Shown: positions 15,507 to 24,807, counted from the stretch's first letter. The stretch is 64,000 nucleotides of DNA from Clostridiales bacterium (GCA_014799665.1 JAAVHP010000002.1:1-64000), one strand, 5' to 3'. The notes: generated by a model not told the origin, from the letters alone. Numbers and translations: made by a program.

Positions 15507-17627
15507 TTACTTATTGTCGTCCTCGCCGCCGTCCTTGGGCTGCTCGTCCTTCTTGGTCGTCGCGCGCTTGATCGGCTTCTTGGTCGACTTAGGCGCTTCG
15601 CTCTCGCTCGCCGTATCGCTAGGCTTCGGCTGTTCGGTCTTAGGTTCTTCCGCCTTGACCTCGCTCGGCGTAACCACAGGCGCAGTCGGCGTTGTGGACG
15701 TTTCGCGCTCGGTCACGGCATTGAAGTCTGACAGCGACTTTATCGGCGCTTTTTCCATGTCGTCGCGGTGCGCTGCCTTGTAGCTCAGTCGCTCATTGAG
15801 CGCGGCCTTGACTTCCTCGGGCGACGCGCCGTTCATGAGCATATCGACTTCCTCGGTATAGATGGTCTCGCACTCTATAAGCACGCGCGCCATGTTATCC
15901 AAAATCTTGCGGTTATCGGTAAGCGCCTTGACGGCTTTTGCGTGTCCCTCGTCGATAAGTCGTTTGACCTCGGCGTCGATCGCGTTAGCCACGCTTTCGG
16001 AATACGAATGCTGGGTCTGGTAATCACGCCCGAGGAACACCTCTTGGCTTCCGCCGTAGTAGATAGGTCCAATCTTTTCAGACATACCCCACTCGGTGAC
16101 CATCTTGCGCGCCATGTTTGTTGCCTGCTGAATATCCCCGCACGCGCCCGCCGTGTAGTCCTCTATAACGAGTTCTTCCGCGGCGCGTCCGCCCATAACG
16201 CTCGCAAGCCTACCCAAAAGCTGGCTTACCGCTATATGGTTATTGTCGTTATCGGGTCGATACATGGTATAGCCCGCCGCCTGTCCGCGCGGAATGATCG
16301 TGACCTCGTGTACGGGATCGCAGCCCTTGACCACGCGCGATACGATAGCGTGCCCCGCCTCGTGGTATGCGGTAATGCGTTGATCGACGGGAGTGACGAG
16401 CCGCGACTTCTTCTGCGGTCCCATTTCCACCTTGTCGATCGCCTCGAACATATCCTCCATCGTGATACGCGTACGGTTGTCGCGCGCACAGAGGATAGCC
16501 GCCTCGTTGAGCATATTCTCAATGTCCGCGCCCGAGAATCCGCTGGTGATACGCGCGAGCGTTTGGAAATCTATATCCGACGCAAGCGGCTTATTGCGCG
16601 CATGGACCTTGAATATCGCTTCCCTGCCGCGCACATCGGGAAGATTGACGTAGATCTGTCTGTCGAATCGACCGGGTCGCATAAGCGCGGGGTCGAGAAC
16701 GTCGCTGCGGTTGGTCGCCGCCATGACGATGATATGCTCGTTGGACTCGAAGCCGTCCATAGCTACAAGCAGCTGGTTGAGCGTTTGTTCGCGCTCGTCG
16801 TTACCGCCGCCCATGCCCGCGCCGCGCTGACGCCCTACCGCGTCGATCTCGTCGATAAAGACAATGCACGGGCTGTTCTTTTTGGCTTGATCGAAAAGAT
16901 CGCGCACACGCGACGCGCCTACGCCGACGAACATTTCGACAAAGTCCGAACCCGACTTGGAGAAGAACGGCACGTTCGCCTCGCCTGCAACGGCTTTTGC
17001 GAACAAGGTTTTACCCGTTCCGGGCGGGCCTACGAGCAGCACGCCGTGCGGCACGCGCGCGCCGACCGAAGTAAACTTCTGCGGGTTTTTAAGGAACTCG
17101 ACGATTTCTTTGAGCTCCTCTTTTTCTTCTTCCGCGCCGGCTACGTCTGAGAACCGAATTTTGAGCTGGTTCTGCATATTGGTCTTGGTCTTGCCGAAGT
17201 CCATGGTCGAGCGCGTGGAATTGTTCATCGCCCTGAACATGAAGATCATAAGCACGACGAGCAGAATCAGCCCGAGCGCGGGAATAATATACTCGGTAAT
17301 GGAAGTGGCGTATCGGTTATTGAACGACAGAATGATCTCGGTCGCGTCCTCGCCTTTTACTTCGTAGTACCTATCGATAGCGTCGGTCACAAGCTCGAAC
17401 CTGGCATACGCCTTGTACTTGAACGACTTGCCGCTGTCGTCGGTGCGCACGTACACGGTGTCGTTTTCGAGATAGATCTCGACCACGCTTCCGCTGTTGA
17501 TGTCGGCAACAAGCTCGGTATACGTTTTCTCTTTAAGCCCCATGGACGCGTACACGACCACGCCGATTATAACGCCGATAAGAATAACGCTTATTACCGC
17601 AATTAGAACTTTGGTACTTGTTTTCAA
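15507..17627 (-). CDS. ftsH: ATP-dependent zinc metalloprotease FtsH
   Basis: 706 residues. Membrane helices lie at about 7-27 and 112-131 around an extracytoplasmic domain. The AAA domain has Walker A GPPGTGKT (200-207) and Walker B FIDEID (257-262), with ATNRSDVLDPALMRPGRFDR as second region of homology. The zinc protease motif HEAGH is at 422-426. FtsH degrades misassembled membrane proteins and short-lived regulators as a hexamer. A lysine/proline/threonine-rich tail (about 650-706) is longer than usual. The start is a TTG at 17627 with GGAGG eight bases upstream; no ATG fits better. Confidence 0.97.
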   Translation of the reverse strand: MKTSTKVLIAVISVILIGVIIGVVVYASMGLKEKTYTELVADINSGSVVEIYLENDTVYVRTDDSGKSFKYKAYARFELVTDAIDRYYEVKGEDATEIILSFNNRYATSITEYIIPALGLILLVVLMIFMFRAMNNSTRSTMDFGKTKTNMQNQLKIRFSDVAGAEEEKEELKEIVEFLKNPQKFTSVGARVPHGVLLVGPPGTGKTLFAKAVAGEANVPFFSKSGSDFVEMFVGVGASRVRDLFDQAKKNSPCIVFIDEIDAVGRQRGAGMGGGNDEREQTLNQLLVAMDGFESNEHIIVMAATNRSDVLDPALMRPGRFDRQIYVNLPDVRGREAIFKVHARNKPLASDIDFQTLARITSGFSGADIENMLNEAAILCARDNRTRITMEDMFEAIDKVEMGPQKKSRLVTPVDQRITAYHEAGHAIVSRVVKGCDPVHEVTIIPRGQAAGYTMYRPDNDNNHIAVSQLLGRLASVMGGRAAEELVIEDYTAGACGDIQQATNMARKMVTEWGMSEKIGPIYYGGSQEVFLGRDYQTQHSYSESVANAIDAEVKRLIDEGHAKAVKALTDNRKILDNMARVLIECETIYTEEVDMLMNGASPEEVKAALNERLSYKAAHRDDMEKAPIKSLSDFNAVTERETSTTPTAPVVTPSEVKAEEPKTEQPKPSDTASESEAPKSTKKPIKRATTKKDEQPKDGGEDDNK

Positions 17628-17728
17628 ATAACGATCCTCCGCAACGGGGAAAACCCGAAAGCTTTGTATTTAACGCCGTAACCCAGTACAATAGCTATAT
17701 TGCCTATTCTACGGGTAGCTTATCATTT

Positions 17729-17757
17729 AGTATAACACTTTTATGCGAATTGTACAA
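17729..17757 (-). promoter_or_regulatory. ftsH promoter
   Basis: Minus strand TTGTAC, 17-bp spacer, TATACT. It gives a leader of roughly 95 nt ahead of the TTG start. Confidence 0.65.
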
Positions 17758-17803
17758 GCGTTTTTCGCCATATCGGGGTATTTTTAATCTTCTTTTAATG
17801 AAT

Positions 17804-18511
17804 TCAATCGTCAAACAAATATCTCTGCATTTTTTCGGGACAAGACAAAAAGCGACTGTATATCGAGAAGATCTCGGTGTCCTTATAATCAATATGCCGA
17901 AGATTATCGTCGGCGTTTAATATCACCCCGTCATAGTAAGAAAGAAGTATCGGCGAGTGCGTTACTATAATAAACTGCGATCCGCTTTTAGCGAGCGCGT
18001 GCATTCTCGTCAACAACCGCATTTGATTTTTCGGCGAAAGCGCGGACTCGGGCTCGTCCATTAAGTATAACCCATTACCCGCAAAACTATCGAACAGTCT
18101 ATTAAACGCTTCCCCATGCGACTGTGAATGTATCGGCATTTCCCACGACTCGCGGAACCCCTCGAACGCGTTCGCCATGGTATAGAACGATTCGGCGCGA
18201 AGAAAATACTTCCACTTCGGCGGCAAGCCCGATTTTAATACGGTAAGATAATCATGTAGCTTGGAAGTGGTATTGATCGTTTCGTACATCATGTTCCGCG
18301 TACCGCCCTCGGCGCTCAATCCCATAGCGACCGCAAGCGCCTCGATAACAGTCGACTTGCCCGACCCGTTTTCCCCGACGATAAACGTGACGGGCTTTTC
18401 GAATTGGAGCTCCGTCAAACCTTTAATCACGGGAATATCAAACGGATACCTGTCGAAGCTTTCCACTTCCGCGCGCCGTAGTTTTATCCCTCGTATGAAT
18501 AAACTGTTCAT
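17804..18511 (-). CDS. AAA ATPase of the RecF/SMC-like ABC class
   Basis: 235 residues from ATG 18511 with GGGAG five bases upstream. Walker A is GENGSGKS (about 44-51), Walker B YLMDEPESALSP, and the switch VTHSPILLSYYDG. This is the compact layout of AAA_15/AAA_21-type ATPases related to RecF and ABC nucleotide-binding domains. No membrane domain or nuclease is attached and no partner gene is adjacent. Members occur in repair, in phage defence (as OLD-like or PARIS-like proteins) and as stand-alone housekeeping ATPases. I cannot assign one of these. Confidence 0.8.
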   Translation of the reverse strand: MNSLFIRGIKLRRAEVESFDRYPFDIPVIKGLTELQFEKPVTFIVGENGSGKSTVIEALAVAMGLSAEGGTRNMMYETINTTSKLHDYLTVLKSGLPPKWKYFLRAESFYTMANAFEGFRESWEMPIHSQSHGEAFNRLFDSFAGNGLYLMDEPESALSPKNQMRLLTRMHALAKSGSQFIIVTHSPILLSYYDGVILNADDNLRHIDYKDTEIFSIYSRFLSCPEKMQRYLFDD

Positions 18512-18531
18512 ATTTACTCCCGACAGACCAA

Positions 18532-18560
18532 AAAGCAACGCCAAAAACCGACGTTGCTTT
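18532..18560 (-). terminator. Intrinsic terminator upstream of the AAA ATPase gene
   Basis: AAAGCAACG-loop-CGTTGCTTTTT on the minus strand, 20 bp before the AAA ATPase start. It may end transcription from tex or act within the leader. Confidence 0.65.
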
Positions 18561-18589
18561 GTTGACCTATATATTATTTGAAAACGAAA

Positions 18590-18781
18590 CTTTTATTCGG
18601 GTGAAATCAATAACTCATCGCTGAGAAAACACACGACACCGAAAGTTTCTTGCCTACCGCTTTACAAAAAGGCAACTTCCTTCCTGTCGCACCGCTCTTA
18701 TTCGGGTGAAATCAATAATCAAATATTAAGAAAACACACGACACCCAAAGTTTCTTGCCTACTTCTTTTCAAAGAAGTAGG
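18590..18781 (-). repeat. Two dispersed repeats in tandem, abutting the tex stop codon
   Basis: Two reverse-orientation copies (tails GTGTCGTGTGTTTTCTCAGC and GTGTCGTGTGTTTTCTTAAT on the minus strand). The one next to tex begins CCTACTTC immediately after the TAA. Confidence 0.85.
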
Positions 18782-21304
18782 TTATCTTTTGCCGTACTTG
18801 CCCATGAGCGCGGCGAGCTTTTCTTCCATCGTCATATTCTCGGTCGAAGGCGCGCGCTCGTCATCGCGGTCGCGATAACCGCTCTGGCGGTTGCGGTCGA
18901 ACTCCCTGCGCGGCGGACGCTCACCGTCGTTACGGAACCGATCTCCGTCGCGGCGCGGACGGTCGAACTTTTCGCCGTTCGCCTTGCGCTGTTCGTATTC
19001 GGCTTGACGCTTTTCGCGTTCTTCCTTGCGTTTGAGATACTCGGCGTGCTTTTGCTCGCGCTCGGCTTTATTCTTCTGCCACTCGGCTTTCTTTTCGGCA
19101 CGCTCCTGCTTTTGCTTTTCGTGATCCGCCTTGCGCTTGTCGCGGGTTGCGGGATCGAGCATGGTGAGCGCGATACGGTGCTTTTGGTTATCGACGGACA
19201 GCACCCACACGTTGACCTTGTCGCCGACCTTCAAAACGTCTGACGGGTGACGGATATAGCTGTCTGAAATCTCTGAAATGTGCAGCAAGCCGTCCTGGTG
19301 CACGGATATATCGACGAACGCGCCGAAGTCGGTAACGTTGCGCACAACGCCGACTATCTGCATACCTTCTTTGAGGTCGTTCATGTCCATGAGATCAGAA
19401 CGGAGAATGGGCGGGGGCAGTTCGTCGCGCACGTCGCGGCCGGGCTTGATAAGCTCGGTAACGATATCGTTGAGCGTAGGCACGCCCACGCCGATCTCGG
19501 CGGCAACGTTCTCCTCGCCCGCGTCCTTGACCTTTTGCGGAAGGTCGCCGAGCTTACACGCCTTGACGTCGGCTTCGGTATAACCGAACTTTTCGATCAG
19601 TTTTTTGGCTGCGTCGTAGCTCTCGGGGTGGACGGCGGTGTTATCCAACACGTTATCGCCGTCGGCTATCCTGAGGAAGCCCGCGCACTGCTCGAACGCT
19701 TTTGCGCCGAGCTTGGGAACTTCCAATAATTGTTTGCGCGACCCGAACGGTCTGTTCGAGCGGTACTCTACTATGTTCTTGGCAATGCCGCTATTAAGCC
19801 CCGAAACGTACGCAAGCAGCGCGTACGACGCGGTGTTAAGGTCGACGCCAACGCTGTTTACGCAGTCCTCGACTGCCGCTTCGAGCGACGACACCAACCG
19901 CTTCTGCGGCATATCGTGCTGGTACTGTCCTACGCCGAGCGAACGCACGTCGACCTTGATGAGCTCGGCGAGCGGATCGAGAAGCCTGCGCGCGATCGAT
20001 ATGGCGCTGCGGATAGTAAGGTCGAGTTCGGGGAACTCCTCCGCGCCGAGCTTGCTGCCACTGTACACGGACGCACCCGACTCCGACACAACGGCGTACG
20101 ACACAGGACGGTCGAGCTCTTTTATGAGCTCGGCGACGAAGATCTCGCTCTCTTTGGAAGCGGTGCCGTTGCCTATCGAAATGCAGTCTACGTTATATTT
20201 ATTAATGAGCTGTTTAAGCGTCGCTTTCGCCTGTTCGGTCTTGTTCTGCGGCGGCGTGGGATAGATGACCGCGCTGTCGAGAAACTTGCCCGACGCGTCG
20301 ATAACGGCTATCTTGCAGCCCGTGCGGTACGCGGGGTCGAGCCCGAGTATGACCTTGCCTTTGAGCGGCGGCTGCAACAACAGCGGTTTGAGATTGCGCT
20401 CGAACGTTTTGATCGCTTGCTCGCTCGCTCTATCGAACAGCTCCGCGCGGACCTCGCGCTCTATGCTCGGCGAGATAAGGCGTTTGTAGCTGTCCTCGAT
20501 CGTGCGGTCGATAAGCGCGTCGAACGCCGAAGCCTTTTTCTTTGCGGCGGATATGGTCGCGAGCGCCTTTACCTCGTCGACCACTACCGAGACTTTAAGG
20601 CATTCTTCCTTCTCGCCGCGCGTCACCGCGAGAACACGGTGGCTGGGCACGGTCGCGACCGCTTCGTCGAACTTGAAGTAGGTCTCGTAGACCTTTTTCT
20701 TCTCGTCGTCCTTGCAGCTCTCGTCGAGAACGGCGGTTATGCGACCCGAACTAAGCGCCTGCTCGCGCAGTGCCTTGCGGATAGCCGCGTCGTCTGAAAT
20801 GCGCTCGGCGATAATATCGCACGCGCCGTCGATAGCGGCTTTGCTGTCGGGAACTTCTTTTTCCGCGTCGATATACGGCGCGGTAAGCTCGGCTTCGTCG
20901 TAGCTAGTAAGCTCTTGCGCCTCGATGATATCAGCGAGCGGTTCGAGCCCGCGCGCGATAGCGACGGATGCACGGGTCTTTTTCTTCTGCTTGTACGGGC
21001 GGTAGATATCTTCCGCCTCGGTGAGCGTTTTCGCGTTGTCGAGCGCCTTAGCGAGCTCGTCGGTCCACTTGCCCTGCGACTCGATAGAAGCCTGAATTTC
21101 TTCCTTGCGCTTGATCAGACCTTTGAGGTACTCGTACCGCTCGCTGAGCTCGCGGATGACTTGGTCGTCGGTCGCGCCGTGCATTTCCTTGCGGTAGCGC
21201 GCGATGAACGGAACGGTGTCGCCCTGATCCAGTAGGTCGACGATGTTCGAGCAGTGCTCCTCTTTGAGGCTGAATTCCTCGGCAAGTTGTTTCTTTACGT
21301 CCAT
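18782..21304 (-). CDS. tex: Tex-family RNA-binding transcription accessory protein
   Basis: 840 residues, ATG with GAGGA upstream. It has the Tex order: helical N-terminus with VPFIARYRKEMHGATDDQ, YqgF-like RNase H fold (VILGLDPAYRTGCKIAVID), helix-hairpin-helix pair (LNTASYALLAYVSGLNSGIAKNIVEYR) and S1 domain (GVVRNVTDFGAFVDISVHQDGLLHISEIS). Tex binds nucleic acid and influences transcription and stress tolerance. Typical Tex proteins are about 710-780 residues. Here the S1 domain is followed by about 110 residues rich in Lys/Glu, then Arg/Asp/Gly, and a short helix ENMTMEEKLAALMGKYGKR. The tail is probably disordered and RNA-binding. Confidence 0.95.
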   Translation of the reverse strand: MDVKKQLAEEFSLKEEHCSNIVDLLDQGDTVPFIARYRKEMHGATDDQVIRELSERYEYLKGLIKRKEEIQASIESQGKWTDELAKALDNAKTLTEAEDIYRPYKQKKKTRASVAIARGLEPLADIIEAQELTSYDEAELTAPYIDAEKEVPDSKAAIDGACDIIAERISDDAAIRKALREQALSSGRITAVLDESCKDDEKKKVYETYFKFDEAVATVPSHRVLAVTRGEKEECLKVSVVVDEVKALATISAAKKKASAFDALIDRTIEDSYKRLISPSIEREVRAELFDRASEQAIKTFERNLKPLLLQPPLKGKVILGLDPAYRTGCKIAVIDASGKFLDSAVIYPTPPQNKTEQAKATLKQLINKYNVDCISIGNGTASKESEIFVAELIKELDRPVSYAVVSESGASVYSGSKLGAEEFPELDLTIRSAISIARRLLDPLAELIKVDVRSLGVGQYQHDMPQKRLVSSLEAAVEDCVNSVGVDLNTASYALLAYVSGLNSGIAKNIVEYRSNRPFGSRKQLLEVPKLGAKAFEQCAGFLRIADGDNVLDNTAVHPESYDAAKKLIEKFGYTEADVKACKLGDLPQKVKDAGEENVAAEIGVGVPTLNDIVTELIKPGRDVRDELPPPILRSDLMDMNDLKEGMQIVGVVRNVTDFGAFVDISVHQDGLLHISEISDSYIRHPSDVLKVGDKVNVWVLSVDNQKHRIALTMLDPATRDKRKADHEKQKQERAEKKAEWQKNKAEREQKHAEYLKRKEEREKRQAEYEQRKANGEKFDRPRRDGDRFRNDGERPPRREFDRNRQSGYRDRDDERAPSTENMTMEEKLAALMGKYGKR

Positions 21305-21352
21305 AATATCCTCGTTACAAATGCGGCTTTTTGCGTTTTCTGCCGCCTTTGT

Positions 21353-21381
21353 ATTTTACTACATTTATAAAATAAAATCAA
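21353..21381 (-). promoter_or_regulatory. tex promoter
   Basis: Minus strand TTGATT, 17-bp spacer, TAAAAT, about 50 bp before the ATG. Confidence 0.6.
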
Positions 21382-21390
21382 TTGTTTTAC

Positions 21391-21625
21391 CCTTACTTCT
21401 TTTGAAAAAGAAGTAAGCAAGAAAACTTTACTGTCGTGTATGAAATTAAAAATTTCGTTCTTTGTTACACCCGATTAATTCCCTTACGTTATTTATTGCT
21501 TTCCGCCACTTTGAAAAGAAGTAGGCAAGAAACTTTTACTGTCGGGTATGTGCGAAAGTGATTTGTTCTTCGTTACACCCGAGTAATTTCTGTTCGTTAT
21601 TAATTGTTCTACGCCATTCTTTCCA
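21391..21625 (+). repeat. Two dispersed repeats in direct tandem
   Basis: The first has core CTTACTTCTTTTGAAAAAGA and tail AGCAAGAAAACTTTACTGTC. The second starts at about 21510 with the right half of the core (CTTTGAAAAGAAGTAGGC) and the same tail ending in TTGTTCTACGCCATTCT. The 406-bp gap 21305-21710 holds only these, the tex promoter and a terminator. Confidence 0.85.
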
Positions 21626-21665
21626 GCATTCTAAGCGTAAGGAAAAATCTCTTTAAAAACAGGTA

Positions 21666-21696
21666 AAAACACCCGTATCGTTCGACACGGGCGTTT
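21666..21696. terminator. Bidirectional intrinsic terminator
   Basis: AAAACACCCGTATCG-ttcg-ACACGGGCGTTTT, just past the stop of the minus-strand gene ending at 21711. Confidence 0.85.
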
Positions 21697-21710
21697 TATA
21701 AACGAATAAA

Positions 21711-22037
21711 CTATACCTCGGTTCTGCGCGCTGCGATCGCAAGCTCTATGTCCTTAATGAGCTTGTCGGTCTTTTCACTTACCGCGCCCTTAGTCTTGCT
21801 GAGCTCGATACGCAAATCGTCGATAATATTGCTTATGCGCTTATCGCAGCTTTTAACGTCGCCGTCCTCGAACGGTATTAGGTATTTAAGCTTTTCTTTA
21901 AGCTCGTTGAACCTGTTCGTAAGCGCTTCGTCCTCTGACAAAACGATAAGCGTTTCTACCGCGCGGCTGTTGCTCGCTACGAGCTCTCGATCTAGGGCGG
22001 TCTTTTCCGCCGATTTCTTTTTCTTGAAAAAACACAT
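21711..22037 (-). CDS. Small helical protein next to the SPFH gene
   Basis: 108 residues, no recognised family. It begins MCFFKKKKSAEK, a cysteine followed by basic residues. The rest is amphipathic helix with heptad-like spacing (LTNRFNELKEKLKYLIPFEDGDVKSCDKRISNIIDDLRIELSK), so coiled-coil is likely. It lies 29 bp downstream of the SPFH/zinc-ribbon gene and is probably co-transcribed with it. AGGAT precedes the ATG. Confidence 0.65.
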   Translation of the reverse strand: MCFFKKKKSAEKTALDRELVASNSRAVETLIVLSEDEALTNRFNELKEKLKYLIPFEDGDVKSCDKRISNIIDDLRIELSKTKGAVSEKTDKLIKDIELAIAARRTEV

Positions 22038-22066
22038 GATACTATCCTTTTTAATTCCTAATTAGC

Positions 22067-23062
22067 TTACAGCTTTTTACCGCAGCCCGAGCAGAAGGTC
22101 GCCGACGCGTCGTTGACCTTGCCGCACGAAGTGCAGGTGATGGGCGCGCGGCTTACGCGTTTACCGCAGGCGGGACAGAACACCGCCATGGGGTCGTGCT
22201 CGCCGCCGCAGTGCGGGCAGCGCGGCTTGAACGCAGTTCCGTTAGTTTTCATAGCGTCGTAGTACGCAGTCTTTTCGCGCAGCTCCATTTCGCGCAAATA
22301 CTTTTGCCGTTCCCAGTTCTTGTCGTCCAAGCGCTCGGCTTCCTCGCGAGCTGCCTTGGCGGCGATAGTCGTGTCGAGTACCTGCTCCATCGCGCGCTTG
22401 TCCTCGTCGTGAAGATCGAAGTCGGCAATCTTGAACTCGACTACTTTGAGCCCGTACTGGTTTTCGAACTTCGGGCTTAGGATCTCGCCCATGCGCGAGC
22501 TTATCATCTTCTTGTTCTCGACGAACTTGTCGTACGTAAGTTGAAGATCGGCAACCGCGTGCGTGAACACCTCGGCGAACTCGGTAGCGACCGTTTCGCT
22601 GAACCTGCGGCTGAACTCGTTGCGGTTGAACTCCTGCTTAACGCCCACTATCTTGCGGAAGAACAGCTCGGGATTGGAAACCGTAACTTCGAACTCGCCG
22701 CGCGCGCCGACCGTGATCGCTCTGCCCGTCGCCGCGTCGCGGAGCGTAATGCGGTTGGGCGTGCCCCATTTAATGGGTACGGCGGTGTCCTTCGCGATAT
22801 ACACGACCTCGACCGAAAGCCCGCTTTTCCAGCTCTTGACCTCGGCGCGACTATCGAACACGTCGTAGTTGCCGCTCGGGTAATAGCGCGCGTCGCCGCC
22901 GCCCTTGATGATAATTGCGTTGTGCGTGAACGGGACCTCGATACGCGCGTTCTTGTCGGTTATTTCGTCGCGAATACGTATAAAAAGCACGTCGTTGTCG
23001 TTGACGTCGCCCTCGCAAAATCTTTGATCGAGCTTGATCACTTGCGGCTTCTTAGAAAACAT
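22067..23062 (-). CDS. SPFH/band-7 protein with C-terminal zinc ribbons (YdjI-like)
   Basis: 331 residues. The SPFH domain spans about 20-235 (IRIRDEITDKNARIEVPFTHNAIIIKGG ... VAEVFTHAV-like helices ... VVEFKIADFDLHDEDKRAMEQ). A coiled stretch and a double zinc ribbon follow, with four CxxC pairs (CPHCGG, CPACGK, CTSCGK, CSGCGK) at about 280-331. This layout matches the virion-core/YdjI-type SPFH proteins, which scaffold membrane patches with PspA-like partners. There is no membrane helix. GGAGGG precedes the ATG. Confidence 0.85.
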   Translation of the reverse strand: MFSKKPQVIKLDQRFCEGDVNDNDVLFIRIRDEITDKNARIEVPFTHNAIIIKGGGDARYYPSGNYDVFDSRAEVKSWKSGLSVEVVYIAKDTAVPIKWGTPNRITLRDAATGRAITVGARGEFEVTVSNPELFFRKIVGVKQEFNRNEFSRRFSETVATEFAEVFTHAVADLQLTYDKFVENKKMISSRMGEILSPKFENQYGLKVVEFKIADFDLHDEDKRAMEQVLDTTIAAKAAREEAERLDDKNWERQKYLREMELREKTAYYDAMKTNGTAFKPRCPHCGGEHDPMAVFCPACGKRVSRAPITCTSCGKVNDASATFCSGCGKKL

Positions 23063-23131
23063 TGTTCCCTCCGGATATGGAATATTATTCGAACGTTATT
23101 TGAATAATATCGTTAAATATATTTCTATATT

Positions 23132-23161
23132 AATATAATGTATTTAGGTATTAAAAGTCAA
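23132..23161 (-). promoter_or_regulatory. Promoter of the SPFH operon
   Basis: Minus strand TTGACT, 18-bp spacer, TATATT, about 70 bp before the ATG. Confidence 0.6.
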
Positions 23162-23169
23162 GTAGTTTC

Positions 23170-23280
23170 CTTACTTCTTTGAAAAGAAGTAAGCAAGAAA
23201 CTTTTAGTGTCGTGTATGGGCGTATGTATTAATTTTGCTTTACGCCCGAATAACATCTTTTCGCAAATTATTGCCTTCCA
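23170..23280 (+). repeat. Dispersed hairpin repeat, long copy
   Basis: Core CTTACTTCTTT-gaa-AAGAAGTAAG, tail CAAGAAACTTTTAGTGTCGT and a diverged distal part (TTTACGCCCGAATAACATC). Confidence 0.8.
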
Positions 23281-23314
23281 TCTCTTTGCCCCACGAAGAA
23301 TCCCCAAAAAATAC

Positions 23315-23344
23315 TTGCCAATACTGCAAAATCAATGCTACAAT
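23315..23344 (+). promoter_or_regulatory. Promoter with predicted leaderless start
   Basis: TTGCCA (23315-23320), 18-bp spacer, TACAAT (23339-23344). Six bases follow before the ATG at 23351, so the expected first base is the A of the ATG. Confidence 0.75.
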
Positions 23345-23350
23345 ATATCC

Positions 23351-24070
23351 ATGAAACTACAAAAGCTTTTATCGCTTGTCAGGCGGTGCGACGCCGACTT
23401 TAGACTTATATCAAGCGGCGACAGGATAGCCGTCGGGCTGTCGGGCGGCAAGGACAGCCTTGCGCTGCTCTATGCGCTCGCGTCCTACCGCAGATTCAGT
23501 CCGCACCCGTTCGAGCTGTGCGCCGTCGTGATCGACGCGGGCGCAGGATCGGACTTCTCGCCGCTCGAACCCATGTGCGAAGAACTGAACGTTCCGTTAC
23601 ATATAGTGCGCACGCAGATCGCGCCTATCGTGTTCGAAGAACGCAAGGAGAAAAACCCTTGCTCGCTGTGCGCCAAAATGCGGCGCGGCGCGCTCGATAA
23701 CAAGCTTAACGAATTGGGCTACAACGTGCTCGCGCTCGGGCACAACGCCGACGACATGGTAGAAACTTTTTTATTGAGCCTGATGTACGAGGGGCGGCTG
23801 AGCACGCTTCAACCCAAGTCCTATCTCGACAAGAGCGGCATTACGCTCATTCGCCCGCTGCTGTACGTGCGCGAAAAAGAAACTGCGGCGTTCGTCAAAG
23901 AGAACAACGTAACGGTTATTCACAACCCCTGCCCTGCCAACGGCTTTACTCAGCGCGAAACGATGAAGTCTGTTATAAATAATATGTGCGCAGTCACGCC
24001 CGACGCATTCGAGCGTATGCACTCCGCGCTGTGCCATCCCGAAAGAAACAATCTCATCATAAAAAATTAG
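23351..24070 (+). CDS. PP-loop ATPase of the TtcA/TilS class (tRNA modification)
   Basis: 239 residues. The P-loop SGGKDS is at 31-36. Further motifs are CSLCAKMRRG (a Cys pair as in TtcA), ALGHNADDMVETFLLSLMYEGRLSTLQP and RPLLYVREKE. This matches TtcA-like enzymes that adenylate and thiolate a tRNA cytidine, using a Cys-bound iron-sulfur cluster. TtcA usually has two CxxC pairs; the second is not clear (only NPCPANG), so the exact substrate is uncertain. The start codon coincides with the predicted transcription start and lacks a Shine-Dalgarno sequence. The HAD gene follows after 11 bp. Confidence 0.82.
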   Translation: MKLQKLLSLVRRCDADFRLISSGDRIAVGLSGGKDSLALLYALASYRRFSPHPFELCAVVIDAGAGSDFSPLEPMCEELNVPLHIVRTQIAPIVFEERKEKNPCSLCAKMRRGALDNKLNELGYNVLALGHNADDMVETFLLSLMYEGRLSTLQPKSYLDKSGITLIRPLLYVREKETAAFVKENNVTVIHNPCPANGFTQRETMKSVINNMCAVTPDAFERMHSALCHPERNNLIIKN

Positions 24071-24081
24071 CAGGAGATATT

Positions 24082-24732
24082 ATGTTCGACTATATACTTT
24101 TCGATCTCGACGGAACGCTGACCGACTCGTTCGACGGCGTTGGAAATTCCATACTGTACGCCATGAAAAAGCTCGGGCGCACGTTGCCCGACAAGCAGTC
24201 GCTCAGGTGGTGCTTAGGTCCGCCCATCAAGGAGAGTTTTCTCAAACTTGTAGACGGCGACGAGAAAGCGGCTAACGAGGGCGTACGGCTGTACCGCGAA
24301 TACTATTCCGACCGCGGGCTGTTCGAAAACCGCGTGTACGACGGCATACCCGAAGTGCTTAGCGAACTTCAAGATATGGGCAAGCGACTGATCGTGGCTA
24401 CGAGCAAGCCCGAGGTCTTTTCCAAGCGCATACTCGAAAAGTTCAAGCTCAGTCAGTATTTCAATTTCGTAGCGGCGGCAAGCCTTGACAGCTCGCGCAC
24501 ACAGAAGTACCAAGTAATAGACTACGCTATCACCGAAAAGCGTTTAACGATATCGAAAACCGTAATGGTCGGCGATCGCCACCACGATATAGACGGAGCG
24601 AATATGTACGGGATTAAATCGATAGGCGTGCTTTACGGCTACGGCACAGAAGAAGAATTAGAAAGCGCCGGTGCTGACTTTATCGCCCCGACACCGAATG
24701 ATATTGTTGAGATAATTAGGAATTGTGAATGA
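24082..24732 (+). CDS. HAD-superfamily phosphatase (phosphoglycolate phosphatase-like)
   Basis: 216 residues, ATG with AGGAGA upstream. Motif I is FDLDGTLTDS (about 6-15), with Asp7/Asp9 as nucleophile and acid. The cap domain is helical (SLRWCLGPPIKESFLKLVDGDEKAANE). Motif II is VATSK, motif III lysine in SSRTQKYQV, and motif IV MVGDRHHDIDGA. The pattern is that of Gph/PpaX-type phosphatases that hydrolyse small phosphomonoesters. It probably forms an operon with the PP-loop gene and ends at the terminator at 24747. Confidence 0.88.
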   Translation: MFDYILFDLDGTLTDSFDGVGNSILYAMKKLGRTLPDKQSLRWCLGPPIKESFLKLVDGDEKAANEGVRLYREYYSDRGLFENRVYDGIPEVLSELQDMGKRLIVATSKPEVFSKRILEKFKLSQYFNFVAAASLDSSRTQKYQVIDYAITEKRLTISKTVMVGDRHHDIDGANMYGIKSIGVLYGYGTEEELESAGADFIAPTPNDIVEIIRNCE

Positions 24733-24746
24733 GGAATTACAAATTA

Positions 24747-24788
24747 AAACGGTGGCTGTATCGTTGCGTTCGATACAGCCACCGTTTT
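24747..24788. terminator. Intrinsic terminator, repeated family
   Basis: AAAACGGTGGCTGTATCG-loop-CGATACAGCCACCGTTTTTT. The same stem sequence recurs at 48219-48262, so this terminator is itself a dispersed repeat. Confidence 0.9.
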
Positions 24789-24807
24789 TTATAATTCCTA
24801 ATTGATA

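Noticed and set aside
17804..18511. Anti-phage defence system around the AAA ATPase
   Set aside because: No nuclease, TOPRIM or other effector gene is adjacent; neighbours are ftsH and tex, so context does not support defence.
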